The position numbers were made by a program, and so were the translations under genes. Positions 17,418 through 25,473 of a stretch of 64,000 bases of DNA are shown one piece after another. How positions within the stretch are numbered: position 1 is the stretch's first letter; each line of letters opens with the position of its first letter. The notes below the pieces were generated by a model that worked only from the letters and a program-made list of their open reading frames with translations, was not told the origin of the DNA and made no database searches. Source of the stretch: Halohasta salina. Its GTDB lineage: Archaea; Halobacteriota; Halobacteria; Halobacteriales; Haloferacaceae. The stretch is from NCBI RefSeq assembly GCF_024178165.1, contig NZ_JAMZIE010000002.1, positions 186,001 through 250,000 of the forward strand. Reading direction: 5' to 3'.

Positions 17418-19046
17418 ATGGTCACACACGAACCGCGACTCACACGGCGTCGGGTGATGGGCGTCCTTGGCGGCACAGCGGTCCTCGGGACGACAGGAGT
17501 CCATCGGTCGACCGGGCCTGCGGCTGGCCAGTCGCGTCCACAACAGGACGGGACCGACGTGACGGACGTGAGCCTCGTGGCCGCGAACGGACAGGCCGAG
17601 ATCGGACCGGATGCAAGCGGCGAGACGTGGCAGTACAGCGACCAGTTCCCGGGGCCGGAAATCCGGCTCAACGAGGGCGAAACGGTCCGAATCGACGTCG
17701 ACAATCAACTCTCCGAGGAGACGACCGTTCACTGGCACGGGATCCCCGTCCCGAACCCGATGGACGGCGTCCCAAATGTCACGCAGGAACCGATCTCATC
17801 CGGCGAGACGTTCACCTACGAGTACGACGCTTCACCGGCGGGTTCCTACGTCTATCACAGCCACGTCGGGCTTCAACTCGATACGGGGCTCGCCGGGCCG
17901 CTGATCGTCGAGGAAGACTCGCCCCACGTCGAGTACGACCGGGAGTATACGCTCATGATCGACGATTTCCTCTTCGGTCGACCGACACTCGACTCGATCG
18001 AAGCCCCACCCGGAGGCGGGCCGGGAGGGAGCGGCCCCGGAGATGGAGGCCCCGGTAGAGGACCCGGAGATGGGGGCCCAGGAGACGGAGCCCCCGGCGG
18101 AGGTGGTCCGGGCGGTGGTCCGGGAGACGGTATGGGGCCTGGCGGCGGTCGAGGCCCCGGCGGGCCCGGAGGCGACGGTCCGGGAGGCGGCCCCGGTGGC
18201 CGAGGTCCTGACGGTGGCGGCCCCCCGAGTGGAGATGGACGAGAGGGAAACAACCCGATGCAGGGCCAACGCCCGCCATACGAGGGACTCCTCATCAACG
18301 GCCGTCTCCCGTCCGATCCACCGGCCTTCGACGTGCAGGAAGGCGATCGTGTCCGCCTTCGACTAATAAATCCAAGCAGCGCGACGACCTACCGGGTCGG
18401 AATCGGTGGCCACCCGCTGACCGTCACACACGCCGACGGACGGCCGGTCGACCCGATCGAGGTCGACTTCCTCGAACTCAGCATGGGCGAGCGGTACGAC
18501 GTGCTCGTTGAGACCGACACGCCCGGCGAGTGGCCGATCGTCGCCGCACCGGTCGTCGGGACCGAACAGCCCGCAGAAGCGAGACTCCGGTACGAGAACG
18601 CCAGCGGCGGGGAGACTGCCGACCGCCCGCAGTTCGACGGCCGAAAGCTCCAGTACGGCGACCTCAGCGCGCTCGACCCCCTCGACGTCGACGGCACGCC
18701 CGACCGAACCTTCCAGTTTACTCTCGCCGGCGGGATGATGCAGAGCGACCCCGAAGCGTGGACGATCGACGGCCAAGTGTATCCGGACGCCGAGCCGTTA
18801 GCGATCAGCGAGGGCGAGCAGATCCGAGTGGAGATGGTCAACCGCAGTCCGGCGATCCATCCGATGCATCTCCACGGGCACTTCTTCCAAGTGGGTGAGG
18901 CGGTCAAAGACACCGTGCTGGTGCCGCCCTACGGCGGGCAGGTTTCCTTCGACTTCCGTGCAGACAACCCCGGCGACTGGCTGTTTCACTGCCACAACGT
19001 CTATCACTTGGAGCGAGGCATGGCTCGCGTCTTCGAATACGTATAA
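17418..19046 (+). CDS. Multicopper oxidase with Tat signal and Gly/Pro-rich insertion
   Basis: A 542-residue secreted multicopper oxidase. The N-terminus has a twin-arginine signal (LTRRRVMGVLGGTAVLG). All four copper motifs are visible: HWHG at 105-108, HSH at 147-149, HPMHLHGH starting at 481, and HCHNVYHLERGM at 524-535, which gives the type-1 cysteine and axial methionine. Residues about 197-275 are a low-complexity Gly/Pro/Asp insertion between cupredoxin domains. Laccases and CueO-type metal oxidases share this layout; the substrate is unknown. ATG 17418 is preferred over an in-frame GTG at 17403. Confidence 0.93.
   Translation: MVTHEPRLTRRRVMGVLGGTAVLGTTGVHRSTGPAAGQSRPQQDGTDVTDVSLVAANGQAEIGPDASGETWQYSDQFPGPEIRLNEGETVRIDVDNQLSEETTVHWHGIPVPNPMDGVPNVTQEPISSGETFTYEYDASPAGSYVYHSHVGLQLDTGLAGPLIVEEDSPHVEYDREYTLMIDDFLFGRPTLDSIEAPPGGGPGGSGPGDGGPGRGPGDGGPGDGAPGGGGPGGGPGDGMGPGGGRGPGGPGGDGPGGGPGGRGPDGGGPPSGDGREGNNPMQGQRPPYEGLLINGRLPSDPPAFDVQEGDRVRLRLINPSSATTYRVGIGGHPLTVTHADGRPVDPIEVDFLELSMGERYDVLVETDTPGEWPIVAAPVVGTEQPAEARLRYENASGGETADRPQFDGRKLQYGDLSALDPLDVDGTPDRTFQFTLAGGMMQSDPEAWTIDGQVYPDAEPLAISEGEQIRVEMVNRSPAIHPMHLHGHFFQVGEAVKDTVLVPPYGGQVSFDFRADNPGDWLFHCHNVYHLERGMARVFEYV
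18007..18240 (+). repeat. Gly/Pro-rich low-complexity tract in multicopper oxidase
   Basis: About 78 codons almost entirely GG, GP and PG doublets with scattered Asp, read in frame within the oxidase gene. At DNA level it is a degenerate tandem array of 9-18 bp units of the kind GGCCCGGGAGG-like. It probably varies in length between strains by slippage. Confidence 0.7.
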
Positions 19047-19100
19047 AAACAGTCGCGGAACCTCACAGCGGGACGCCCGAAAACGACTGCCCGGCGGGCG

Positions 19101-19985
19101 TTAGCTCGACGAGGGCGTCATGTCGATGTTGAGGCCCTTCTGGATGACCTGCTGGAACGCCATCGAACACAGGAAGTACCAGACGATCCAGACCTGGATC
19201 GGGCCGAGGATCGCGGTCGTCCAGTCGACGGCACCGGCCAGCGGAATGACCATCGACCCCACCTCGTGGTGGGCGACGCCGCCACGGTAGCCGACGACCC
19301 AGTACATCCAGAGGAACGCCGGGATCGTGAGGAACATGATCCAGACCATCGGGCGGAACTGCTCTTTGAACATGCCGAGCTGGTCGCCCATCATCTCCAT
19401 CTGCTCCTCTTGGATCTCGTCGAGGGCCTCATCGTCGCCGCGCTCTTTGGCCGCCTCACGACGCTCTTTGACTTCCTCCATCTGTTCTCTGTACTGTCCC
19501 ATCTTCTCCATATCCATCAGCGCGACCCGTAGCAGCGTCGAGTAGAGGCCGGTCGCGACTGCGATGATCATGATGACGGCGTAGAACGGGAGGATGCTGA
19601 GAACCGGCGCGAGGATGACGTCGACCGCGTTGCCAACGACGTCTCGGGCGGGGGCCCACGCGTAGCCGGCGAACATGGTGAGTGTGACCGCCGCAGCGCC
19701 CTTGTCCCACTTCGACCACGTGCTGTCTTCGATCTCCTCGTCGTCGCTCGGTTCCTCGAGCCCGGCCTCGATGGCGTTGGGCTCCTCGAGGCGGAATCCC
19801 GACTCGCCGTCGACGAGGATCCCTTTCTCGATCAGCCGACCCCACTGGCCGCTGGTGATCGAGTCACGGACGTCGACCCACTGGACCTCGCCATCGGTGG
19901 CGCTGTCGAGGACGGTCCGAATCGCCGATTTCATCTCGGCGTCCGAGCGGACCATCGACCGGACTTTGCGTTCGATCCTGCTCAT
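19101..19985 (-). CDS. DUF106 membrane protein (archaeal YidC/Oxa1-like, Ylp1)
   Basis: A 294-residue DUF106 protein; this family is the archaeal branch of the YidC/Oxa1/EMC3 insertase superfamily that puts proteins into the membrane. Layout: a cytosolic N-terminal part (1-110), a first hydrophobic segment around VTLTMFAGYAWAP, a second at ILPFYAVIMIIAVATGLYSTLL, a charged coiled coil of about 50 residues (MEKMGQYREQMEEVKERRE), then segments at MVWIMFLTIPAFLWMYWVVG and near IQVWIVWYFLC. It follows adk by 58 bp but has its own TATA-like box. The adk-DUF106 order is a known archaeal arrangement. Confidence 0.9.
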   Translation of the reverse strand: MSRIERKVRSMVRSDAEMKSAIRTVLDSATDGEVQWVDVRDSITSGQWGRLIEKGILVDGESGFRLEEPNAIEAGLEEPSDDEEIEDSTWSKWDKGAAAVTLTMFAGYAWAPARDVVGNAVDVILAPVLSILPFYAVIMIIAVATGLYSTLLRVALMDMEKMGQYREQMEEVKERREAAKERGDDEALDEIQEEQMEMMGDQLGMFKEQFRPMVWIMFLTIPAFLWMYWVVGYRGGVAHHEVGSMVIPLAGAVDWTTAILGPIQVWIVWYFLCSMAFQQVIQKGLNIDMTPSSS

Positions 19986-20008
19986 TACCGGCCGGTAGGC
20001 AACGAGCG

Positions 20009-20016
20009 GTTAAGAA
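20009..20016 (-). promoter_or_regulatory. TATA-like box for DUF106 gene
   Basis: On the minus strand TTCTTAAC lies 24-31 bp before the ATG at 19985, so this gene can be transcribed separately from adk. Confidence 0.4.
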
Positions 20017-20043
20017 GGTTGTACTCTCGATGTGGCGTTCCGA

Positions 20044-20658
20044 TCAGGCGTCGTCGACGATCTCGCTGATCCGCTCGAAGACCTCGTCGGGGTGGGCCTC
20101 GCCGTCGACCTCGACGAGTTCGCCCGTCTCCCGGTAGTGTTCGATCACGGGCTCGGTGTTCTCGTAGTAGGTGTCGAGCCGGTCTTTGACGACCTCTTCG
20201 GTGTCGTCGTCCCGCTGGACGAGTCGTTCCTCGACTTCCTCGTCGTCGGGCATGTTGAATTCGGTGTGATAGATGTCGCCCGTCTCGGGGTCCATCCGTC
20301 GACCGGTCAGTCGGCGGACGAGTTCGTCCTCGCCGACGTCGAGGAAGATCGCCGCCGTCAGGTCGGTCTGCTCGCTGAGGTACTCGGCCTGCGAGAGGTT
20401 CCGTGGGTAGCCGTCGAGGACGAAGCCATCGGCATCAGACAGTGCGGCGTCGACGATCTCGTTGACGACCGGATCCGGAACGAGGTCGCCGGCCTCCATA
20501 TACTCCCGCGGCGTGCCGTGTTCGGTCTCCATGTCCTTGTTCGCACGGAGCGCGTCACCGGTGGTGATGTGTTCGATGTCGTAGGCTTCGGCCAGCCGCT
20601 TGCTCTGTGTCCCCTTCCCCGCGCCGGGTGCGCCAAGCAACAGGATTCGATTGCTCAT
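20044..20658 (-). CDS. adk: Adenylate kinase
   Basis: A 204-residue bacterial-type adenylate kinase interconverting 2 ADP with ATP and AMP. Motifs: P-loop LLGAPGAGKGTQ (about residues 7-18), the NMP-binding ITTGDALRAN, the DGYPRN signature FVLDGYPRNLSQ, and a LID region RRLTGRRMDPETGDIYH without the four zinc cysteines. The start at 20658 (MSNRILLLG) is chosen since it places a good TATA box at -26 and matches the family N-terminus. Confidence 0.95.
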   Translation of the reverse strand: MSNRILLLGAPGAGKGTQSKRLAEAYDIEHITTGDALRANKDMETEHGTPREYMEAGDLVPDPVVNEIVDAALSDADGFVLDGYPRNLSQAEYLSEQTDLTAAIFLDVGEDELVRRLTGRRMDPETGDIYHTEFNMPDDEEVEERLVQRDDDTEEVVKDRLDTYYENTEPVIEHYRETGELVEVDGEAHPDEVFERISEIVDDA

Positions 20659-20680
20659 ACCCTCTCTGTCTGCGGCCGGG

Positions 20681-20688
20681 GTTAAATG
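20681..20688 (-). promoter_or_regulatory. TATA box for adk
   Basis: On the minus strand CATTTAAC lies 23-30 bp before ATG 20658, the expected leaderless spacing. Confidence 0.45.
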
Positions 20689-20726
20689 CTTGAAGAATCG
20701 CCCGTGAACCGACCGGCCCGAGCCGA

Positions 20727-20736
20727 CCTTTTTGAA
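20727..20736 (+). promoter_or_regulatory. TATA-like box for dCTP-deaminase-like gene
   Basis: CCTTTTTGAA lies 22-31 bp before ATG 20758. It supports that start over longer in-frame alternatives. Confidence 0.35.
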
Positions 20737-20757
20737 TCCGGTGGCGAATGGGCACGT

Positions 20758-21186
20758 ATGGACCTCACCACATTCGTCGATGACCTCGTCTACGAACCGA
20801 CCCAAACCGACTCGCCGGGCCTAGATCTGACCGTCGACTCGATCAGTCGGATCACCGAACCCGGCCGCGTGGATTTCGGCGGCGGCGAACTCGATCCCGC
20901 CGGGACGGAGCCGGTCGAAACCGAAAAACGCGATCCCGACGACGAGTACGGGTGGTGGGAACTTTCGGCGGGCGTCTATCTGGTCGACTACAACGAGACG
21001 CTGAGGCTTCCTGCGGACGTGGGCGTCGTCTGCCAGACCAGAGCCGCTGTCCGGGTCCGCGGTGCGTTCCATCCGACGCTCCACCTCGGCAGCGAGTCGA
21101 CGCTGGAAGCGGTTCCGCTCACGGTTGGGCAGGGCGGGATCGAAATCAAGGAAAACGCGCGGCTGTCGACGCTGCTCGAGGCCTAA
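20758..21186 (+). CDS. dCTP deaminase/dUTPase family protein
   Basis: A 142-residue trimeric dUTPase/dCTP-deaminase-fold protein. It begins MDLTTFVDDLVYEPTQTDSP, and has GVYLVDYNETLRLPADVGVV, then TRAAVRVRGAFHPTLHLGS, which corresponds to the family's motif region. Classical deaminases have P-R-S-S-x-x-R-x-G here; QTRAAVRVRG is a divergent form, so activity on dCTP or dUTP is not assured. Close relatives are widespread in haloarchaea (from memory). It is divergent from adk and 87 bp upstream of gltX. Confidence 0.75.
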   Translation: MDLTTFVDDLVYEPTQTDSPGLDLTVDSISRITEPGRVDFGGGELDPAGTEPVETEKRDPDDEYGWWELSAGVYLVDYNETLRLPADVGVVCQTRAAVRVRGAFHPTLHLGSESTLEAVPLTVGQGGIEIKENARLSTLLEA

Positions 21187-21241
21187 CGCTCCCGGCGAGC
21201 AGTTCCTCGCGAACGGACACCGCCGTCGACCGATCCACACC

Positions 21242-21250
21242 CCTTTTGAC
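21242..21250 (+). promoter_or_regulatory. TATA-like box for gltX
   Basis: CCTTTTGAC lies 24-32 bp before ATG 21274. Confidence 0.35.
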
Positions 21251-21273
21251 TGGTCACGCGAAAGCCACTGCCA

Positions 21274-22995
21274 ATGGACGACGAACTCCGCGAGCGTGTG
21301 AAACAGGAAGCCGAGAAACACGCCCTGTTCAACGCGCTCAAACACGACAGCGACCCCGACGTGGGCGCGATCATGGGCCCACTGATGGGCGAGAATCCCG
21401 ACTTTCGACCACACGGCGACGAGGTACCGGGCGTCGTCGGGCAAGTCGTCGGCAAGGTCGGCGGCCTCGACACGGAAGCCCGCCGCGAGCGACTCGCCGA
21501 GTTGGATCAAGCGCTCGTCGACGAACTCGACGCCGACGACGAAGCAGACGACCACACCCTGCCCGACCTCCCGAACGTCGAGGACTACGAGACGGTCCGC
21601 CTACGGGCCGCGCCGAACCCCAACGGTCCGTGGCATCTCGGCCACGCCCGCATGCCGTCGGTGATCGGCACCTATACCGACCGCTACGACGGCGAGTTCG
21701 TCATCCGGTTCGACGACACCGACCCCGAAACCAAACGGCCCGATATCTCGGCCTACGACGCCATTCTGGAGGACATCGAGTATCTCGGCTTCGAACCCGA
21801 CGAGGTCTACCGGGCCTCCGACCGCATCGAGACCTACTACGACCACGCCCGCGAACTCATCGAGATGGGCGAGGCCTACACCTGCGATCTCCCCGCCGAG
21901 GAGTTCTCCGAACTCAAACGCGAAGGTACTCCGTCGCCGAACCGCGACAAGGACCCCGAGACCGTCCTCGAAGAGTTCGAAGCGATGGTCGACGGCGACT
22001 ACGAGTCCGGCGAGATGGTCCTCCGCGTCAAGACCGACATCGAACACAAGAACCCCGCCCTCCGCGACTGGGTGGCGTTCCGCATGATCGATACGCCGCA
22101 CCCACGCGAGGAAGCAGCCGACTACCGCTGCTGGCCCATGCTCGACTTCCAGTCGGGCGTCGACGATCACCTCGTCGGCATCACGCACATCATTCGGGGG
22201 ATCGACCTCCAAGACTCCGCGAAACGCCAGCAGTTCCTGTATGACTACTTCGGCTGGGAGTACCCCGAAGTGCTCCACTGGGGCCACGTCCAGATCGACG
22301 CCTACGACATCAAGATATCGACGTCGACGATCAAGGAGTTGATCGACGCCGGCGAACTCGACGGCTGGGACGATCCCCGAGCGCCGACGCTCCAGTCGGT
22401 TCGTCGCCGCGGCATCCATGGGGAAGCCATCGTCGACTCCATGATCGGCCTCGGCATGTCGACCACCGACGTCGATCTCGCCATGTCGTCGATCTACGCC
22501 AACAACCGCGATATCGTCGACGACGAGGCCAACCGCTACTTCCTCGTTCGCGACGGCCAAGAGATCCCGGTCGTCGGTGACGCCAAGCCCGAGGCTGGCC
22601 ATCCGCCGCTGCACCCCAACCACGAGGATCGCGGCGACCGCGAGATCCCGGTCGACGACGCCGTGTTGGTCGAACCCGACGACATCCCGGCCGACGGCGA
22701 GCGTATCTGGCTCAAAGGCTACGGCTGTGTCCGCTACGAGAACGACGCGTTCGTCGCCACCGGCGACGACATCTCGGTCGTCCGCGACGGCGACGTAGGC
22801 GTGATCCACTGGGCCCCGGCCGACGACACGGTGTCGGTTACGATGCGGACCCCCGACGGCGACGTCACGGGGGCCGCCGAGCCGGCCTTCGCCGACACCG
22901 CGGTCGACGAGATCGTCCAGTTCGAGCGGATCGGCTTCGTTCGGGTCGACGAACACGGCGAGGAAGGATCAGTGGTCTACTACGCCCACCCGTAG
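21274..22995 (+). CDS. gltX: Glutamate--tRNA ligase (archaeal type)
   Basis: A 573-residue class-I synthetase. The ATP-binding HIGH motif is HLGH at residues 121-124 (PNGPWHLGHARMP) and the KMSKS motif is KISTS at 347-351. An archaeal N-terminal extension of about 100 residues and a C-terminal beta-barrel anticodon-binding domain of GlnRS/eukaryotic type are present. In archaea this enzyme also loads glutamate on tRNA-Gln, to be amidated by GatDE or GatCAB; a tRNA-Gln gene happens to lie at 42792. Confidence 0.97.
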   Translation: MDDELRERVKQEAEKHALFNALKHDSDPDVGAIMGPLMGENPDFRPHGDEVPGVVGQVVGKVGGLDTEARRERLAELDQALVDELDADDEADDHTLPDLPNVEDYETVRLRAAPNPNGPWHLGHARMPSVIGTYTDRYDGEFVIRFDDTDPETKRPDISAYDAILEDIEYLGFEPDEVYRASDRIETYYDHARELIEMGEAYTCDLPAEEFSELKREGTPSPNRDKDPETVLEEFEAMVDGDYESGEMVLRVKTDIEHKNPALRDWVAFRMIDTPHPREEAADYRCWPMLDFQSGVDDHLVGITHIIRGIDLQDSAKRQQFLYDYFGWEYPEVLHWGHVQIDAYDIKISTSTIKELIDAGELDGWDDPRAPTLQSVRRRGIHGEAIVDSMIGLGMSTTDVDLAMSSIYANNRDIVDDEANRYFLVRDGQEIPVVGDAKPEAGHPPLHPNHEDRGDREIPVDDAVLVEPDDIPADGERIWLKGYGCVRYENDAFVATGDDISVVRDGDVGVIHWAPADDTVSVTMRTPDGDVTGAAEPAFADTAVDEIVQFERIGFVRVDEHGEEGSVVYYAHP

Positions 22996-23001
22996 TCCGA
23001 T

Positions 23002-23646
23002 TCAGCAGACCGGTTTCGGATTCACTCCCATCGACTCCAACGACTCGGTGTACTCGTCGTAGGCCGCCTGAATCGCCTCGCTGGCTGCGGCTCGTGCGGC
23101 CTCCCGCTCATCGTCGGTCCCACAGACTGCCTCGATCAGTTCCGCTCCGCGGTCGATCTGGTCGTCGACGTCGCCGCCGAGATCCCGGAAGACCCCTGCA
23201 GTCTGTGGATCGGCATCGCCGACGAAGTAGCCCGTATACTGCTCTTTCGACTTCTTGGCGACCAGACAGCGACCGACGAGCCCACCGGCGCGTTCGACGG
23301 TCGACTCGAAGCCCCGGAGCGTCGACTGGATCGCCGGGAGATCGGCGTCGGCCGCGGTCGGTGGGTCGTCGAGTTTCCCTGCAACGGTCTCGTAGTGATC
23401 GGCCTCCTGCTCGGCGAGGTCGGCGAACAGGGCGGCGGCCGCCTCGTTGGCTTCGTCGTCGGCCCACAACTCGAACGTCTCGCGGGCGGCGTCTTCGGCG
23501 ACCGCCGCGGCCCGAAGCACGGTTTCGGCCTCGATATCGCCGCCCGTCTCGGCGTACAGCGATTTCGAGGAGCCGAGCCGCGAGAGGGCTGTTTTGTTCT
23601 CAGTGCGAACGTCGTCGACGAATTCGTCGCTGGTCATGGTCGACAT
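23002..23646 (-). CDS. Rubrerythrin/ferritin-like four-helix protein
   Basis: A 214-residue all-helical protein. The central part has the ferritin-like pattern of paired carboxylates, VAEDAARETFELWAD and DLAEQEADHYETVAGKL, where E-x6-Y and E-x-x-H are plausible di-iron ligands. A second helical half (about residues 115-205) is more divergent. Haloarchaeal proteins of this sort are annotated as rubrerythrin family, but there is no rubredoxin-type FeS4 domain. The start MSTMTSDEF at 23646 is one of three clustered ATGs (23649, 23646, 23637). A redox or stress role is inference. Confidence 0.7.
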   Translation of the reverse strand: MSTMTSDEFVDDVRTENKTALSRLGSSKSLYAETGGDIEAETVLRAAAVAEDAARETFELWADDEANEAAAALFADLAEQEADHYETVAGKLDDPPTAADADLPAIQSTLRGFESTVERAGGLVGRCLVAKKSKEQYTGYFVGDADPQTAGVFRDLGGDVDDQIDRGAELIEAVCGTDDEREAARAAASEAIQAAYDEYTESLESMGVNPKPVC

Positions 23647-23742
23647 CATGCCACGGTGGGCCTTGAGTCTGTGCGGTTTGGCGCTGGCGAATGACAGCGG
23701 AGGCGGAATAACAGCAAAGCCGCTTCGGTACTGTGATACTGT

Positions 23743-24204
23743 GTGGCAATCGATCCGGCCGATTTCACGACCTACTCGAGAGATCTGCTTCGGTGGTTCG
23801 TCCTCACCACCACCTACTTTCTGCTCGCCTTGTTCCTGATCGGCCTCTTCGATCTCGGCCTCGGGCTGTACGGGCTCATCGTGACCGGCGAGTACACCGA
23901 TCCGGTGGCCGTCGTCAGCCTGATCGATACGGTCCTGCTGCTGTTGATCGTTCTCGAAGTCCATCGAACGCTCATCGCCTACGCGGCCGACGATCCGGTG
24001 TTGCCGATCGTCGTCAGCGCGGCGATCATCGCCGTTGCTCGGCAGATCATCAGCTTCCGCGTCGACGAGTTCGGGTCGACCGAGAACGTCCTTCCTGCGG
24101 CCCTCGGGCTCGCACTGTTGCTCCTCGGGTTGGTGATCGTCTTCATCGCGGTGCGGTGGGACACGGCAAAAGAACGGGAATCGCTGTCGTCGTTGCGGGA
24201 GTAG
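23743..24204 (+). CDS. PsiE-family membrane protein
   Basis: A 153-residue protein with four hydrophobic segments, roughly residues 20-45, 55-75, 82-98 and 115-138. The charged break IISFRVDEFGSTENVLPA between segments three and four and the conserved LLLLIVLEVHRTLIAY match the PsiE (phosphate-starvation-inducible E) family. The biochemical role of PsiE is unknown. It starts at GTG 23743 (translated MAIDPADFTTY). No phosphate genes are adjacent. Confidence 0.8.
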   Translation: MAIDPADFTTYSRDLLRWFVLTTTYFLLALFLIGLFDLGLGLYGLIVTGEYTDPVAVVSLIDTVLLLLIVLEVHRTLIAYAADDPVLPIVVSAAIIAVARQIISFRVDEFGSTENVLPAALGLALLLLGLVIVFIAVRWDTAKERESLSSLRE

Positions 24205-24281
24205 TCAGTAGCCGGGGGCTTTGCTCTCGCGGGCAGAGCCCGCTCGCAGTTTCGAGACTCTCCAGTCGGTCGGGTCTCGCT

Positions 24282-24384
24282 TCAGTCGTCAGCCTCGCCT
24301 TTCTCCGCGGGCCGGCTTCGCCTCCCCGCTTCGATTCGAGGCTTTCTCCTTCGCTACGCTCAGTCGTCAGCCTCGCCCTTCTCG
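24282..24384. repeat. Duplicated 25-bp end of the sulfurtransferase gene
   Basis: The 25 bp at 24360-24384, which encode the last residues (EKGEADD) and stop of the sulfurtransferase, recur 78 bp downstream of the stop at 24282-24306 with 23 of 25 bases identical. The copy also reads EKGEADD-stop in the minus direction with a synonymous lysine codon. The sequence between (24307-24359) shows no gene. Confidence 0.75.
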
Positions 24385-25223
24385 ATCGGCGCGCCGACGA
24401 GGTTCCCCCACTCGGTCCACGAACCATCGTAGTTGATGGCGTCCTCGTAGCCGAGCAGTTCGTGGAGCGCGAACCAGGCAACCGACGAGCGCTCGCCGAT
24501 GCGGCAGTAGGCGACGGTCGTTCCCTCGCCGTCGATGCCTTCCTCGGCGTAGAGCTCTTCGATCTCCTCGGCCGATTTGAAGGTGCCGTCGTCGTTGGTC
24601 ACCGCGGCCCACGAGATGTTCCGTGCGCCGGGGATGTGGCCGCCGCGCTGGGCGGTCTCGTTGAGTCCCGGCGGCGCGAGCACTTTGCCGGAGAACTCCT
24701 CGGGCGACCGGACATCGACCAGCGGCAGGCCCTTGTCGATGGCGTTTTCGACGTCGTCGCGGTAGGCACGGATCGACTCCCGCGGCCCGGAGGCCTCGTA
24801 GTCGACTTCGGAGAACTCGGGGACCTCGTCGGTCGTCGGGTAGTCGTTGTCGAGCCAGTACTCGCGGCCGCCGTCGAGTAGCTTCACGTCGTCGTGGCCG
24901 TAGTACTTGAACTGCCAGTAGGTGTAGGCGGCGAACCAGTTGGCGTTGTCACCGTAGAGGACGACCGTCGAGTCCTCGGTGATGCCGTGGGCACCCAGCA
25001 GGTCCTCGAAATCCTCCTTCGTGAGGATGTCACGGGTGGTCTGGTCCTGCAGGTCGTCTTCCCAGTTGAAGCCGATCGCACCGGGGGCGTGGCTCTCGTC
25101 GTAGGCTTCGGTGTCGACGTCGACCTCCACGAGTCGATAGTCGGGGTCGTCGCTCTGGAACTCCTCGAGGTGGTCTTCGGCCCAGTCGGCCGAGACCAGC
25201 ACGTCTTTCGCATACTCAGTCAT
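24360..25223 (-). CDS. Thiosulfate/3-mercaptopyruvate sulfurtransferase (tandem rhodanese)
   Basis: A 287-residue sulfurtransferase with two rhodanese domains. The N-terminal domain (about 5-140) is the structural half without a catalytic cysteine. The C-terminal domain (about 160-280) has the active loop CRIGERSS with the cysteine at residue 240, preceded by DVRSPEEFSGKVLAPPGLNETAQRGG split by the usual insertion. The CRIGER loop points to thiosulfate rather than 3-mercaptopyruvate as donor, though that prediction is soft. It is divergent from a second sulfurtransferase 250 bp away. Confidence 0.92.
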   Translation of the reverse strand: MTEYAKDVLVSADWAEDHLEEFQSDDPDYRLVEVDVDTEAYDESHAPGAIGFNWEDDLQDQTTRDILTKEDFEDLLGAHGITEDSTVVLYGDNANWFAAYTYWQFKYYGHDDVKLLDGGREYWLDNDYPTTDEVPEFSEVDYEASGPRESIRAYRDDVENAIDKGLPLVDVRSPEEFSGKVLAPPGLNETAQRGGHIPGARNISWAAVTNDDGTFKSAEEIEELYAEEGIDGEGTTVAYCRIGERSSVAWFALHELLGYEDAINYDGSWTEWGNLVGAPIEKGEADD

Positions 25224-25473
25224 ACACCCACTGGTTGGCCCCCCACCATCTTAGTACTACTATCGACGGTGCTTTCGGCCGGTCCTGAAGGATGCCGGAG
25301 AGTATTGCCAGCGGTTGCCGGTGCGGCCGCCACACACCGCCTCGAGCGGTACCGGTGGCCCATCACGGACGGTCATGCCGACAAAAAACCGGCAACAATA
25401 TCTGGTATCCGGGAACCCCGGCGGCGGTCGACACCGCCGGATGGTTAACCACGCGCGGTCCGTATGATTGGGT
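25224..25473. promoter_or_regulatory. Shared divergent control region of two sulfurtransferase genes
   Basis: A 250-bp region between divergent genes. It contains a perfect inverted repeat, CGGCGGT (25422-25428) and ACCGCCG (25433-25439) around a CGAC loop, placed directly before the GGTTAACC box. Further left is an A-tract (ACAAAAAAC, about 25380-25388). No reading frame in it looks coding. Confidence 0.45.
25443..25450 (+). promoter_or_regulatory. TATA-like box for second sulfurtransferase
   Basis: GGTTAACC lies 24-31 bp before ATG 25474. The inverted repeat at 25422-25439 ends three bases upstream, where a repressor or activator could contact TFB. Confidence 0.4.

Noticed and set aside
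21601-22956. A 451-codon minus-strand frame over gltX
   Set aside because: It mirrors the GltX codons, and the protein has the Val/Asp/Gly-biased look of an antisense shadow.
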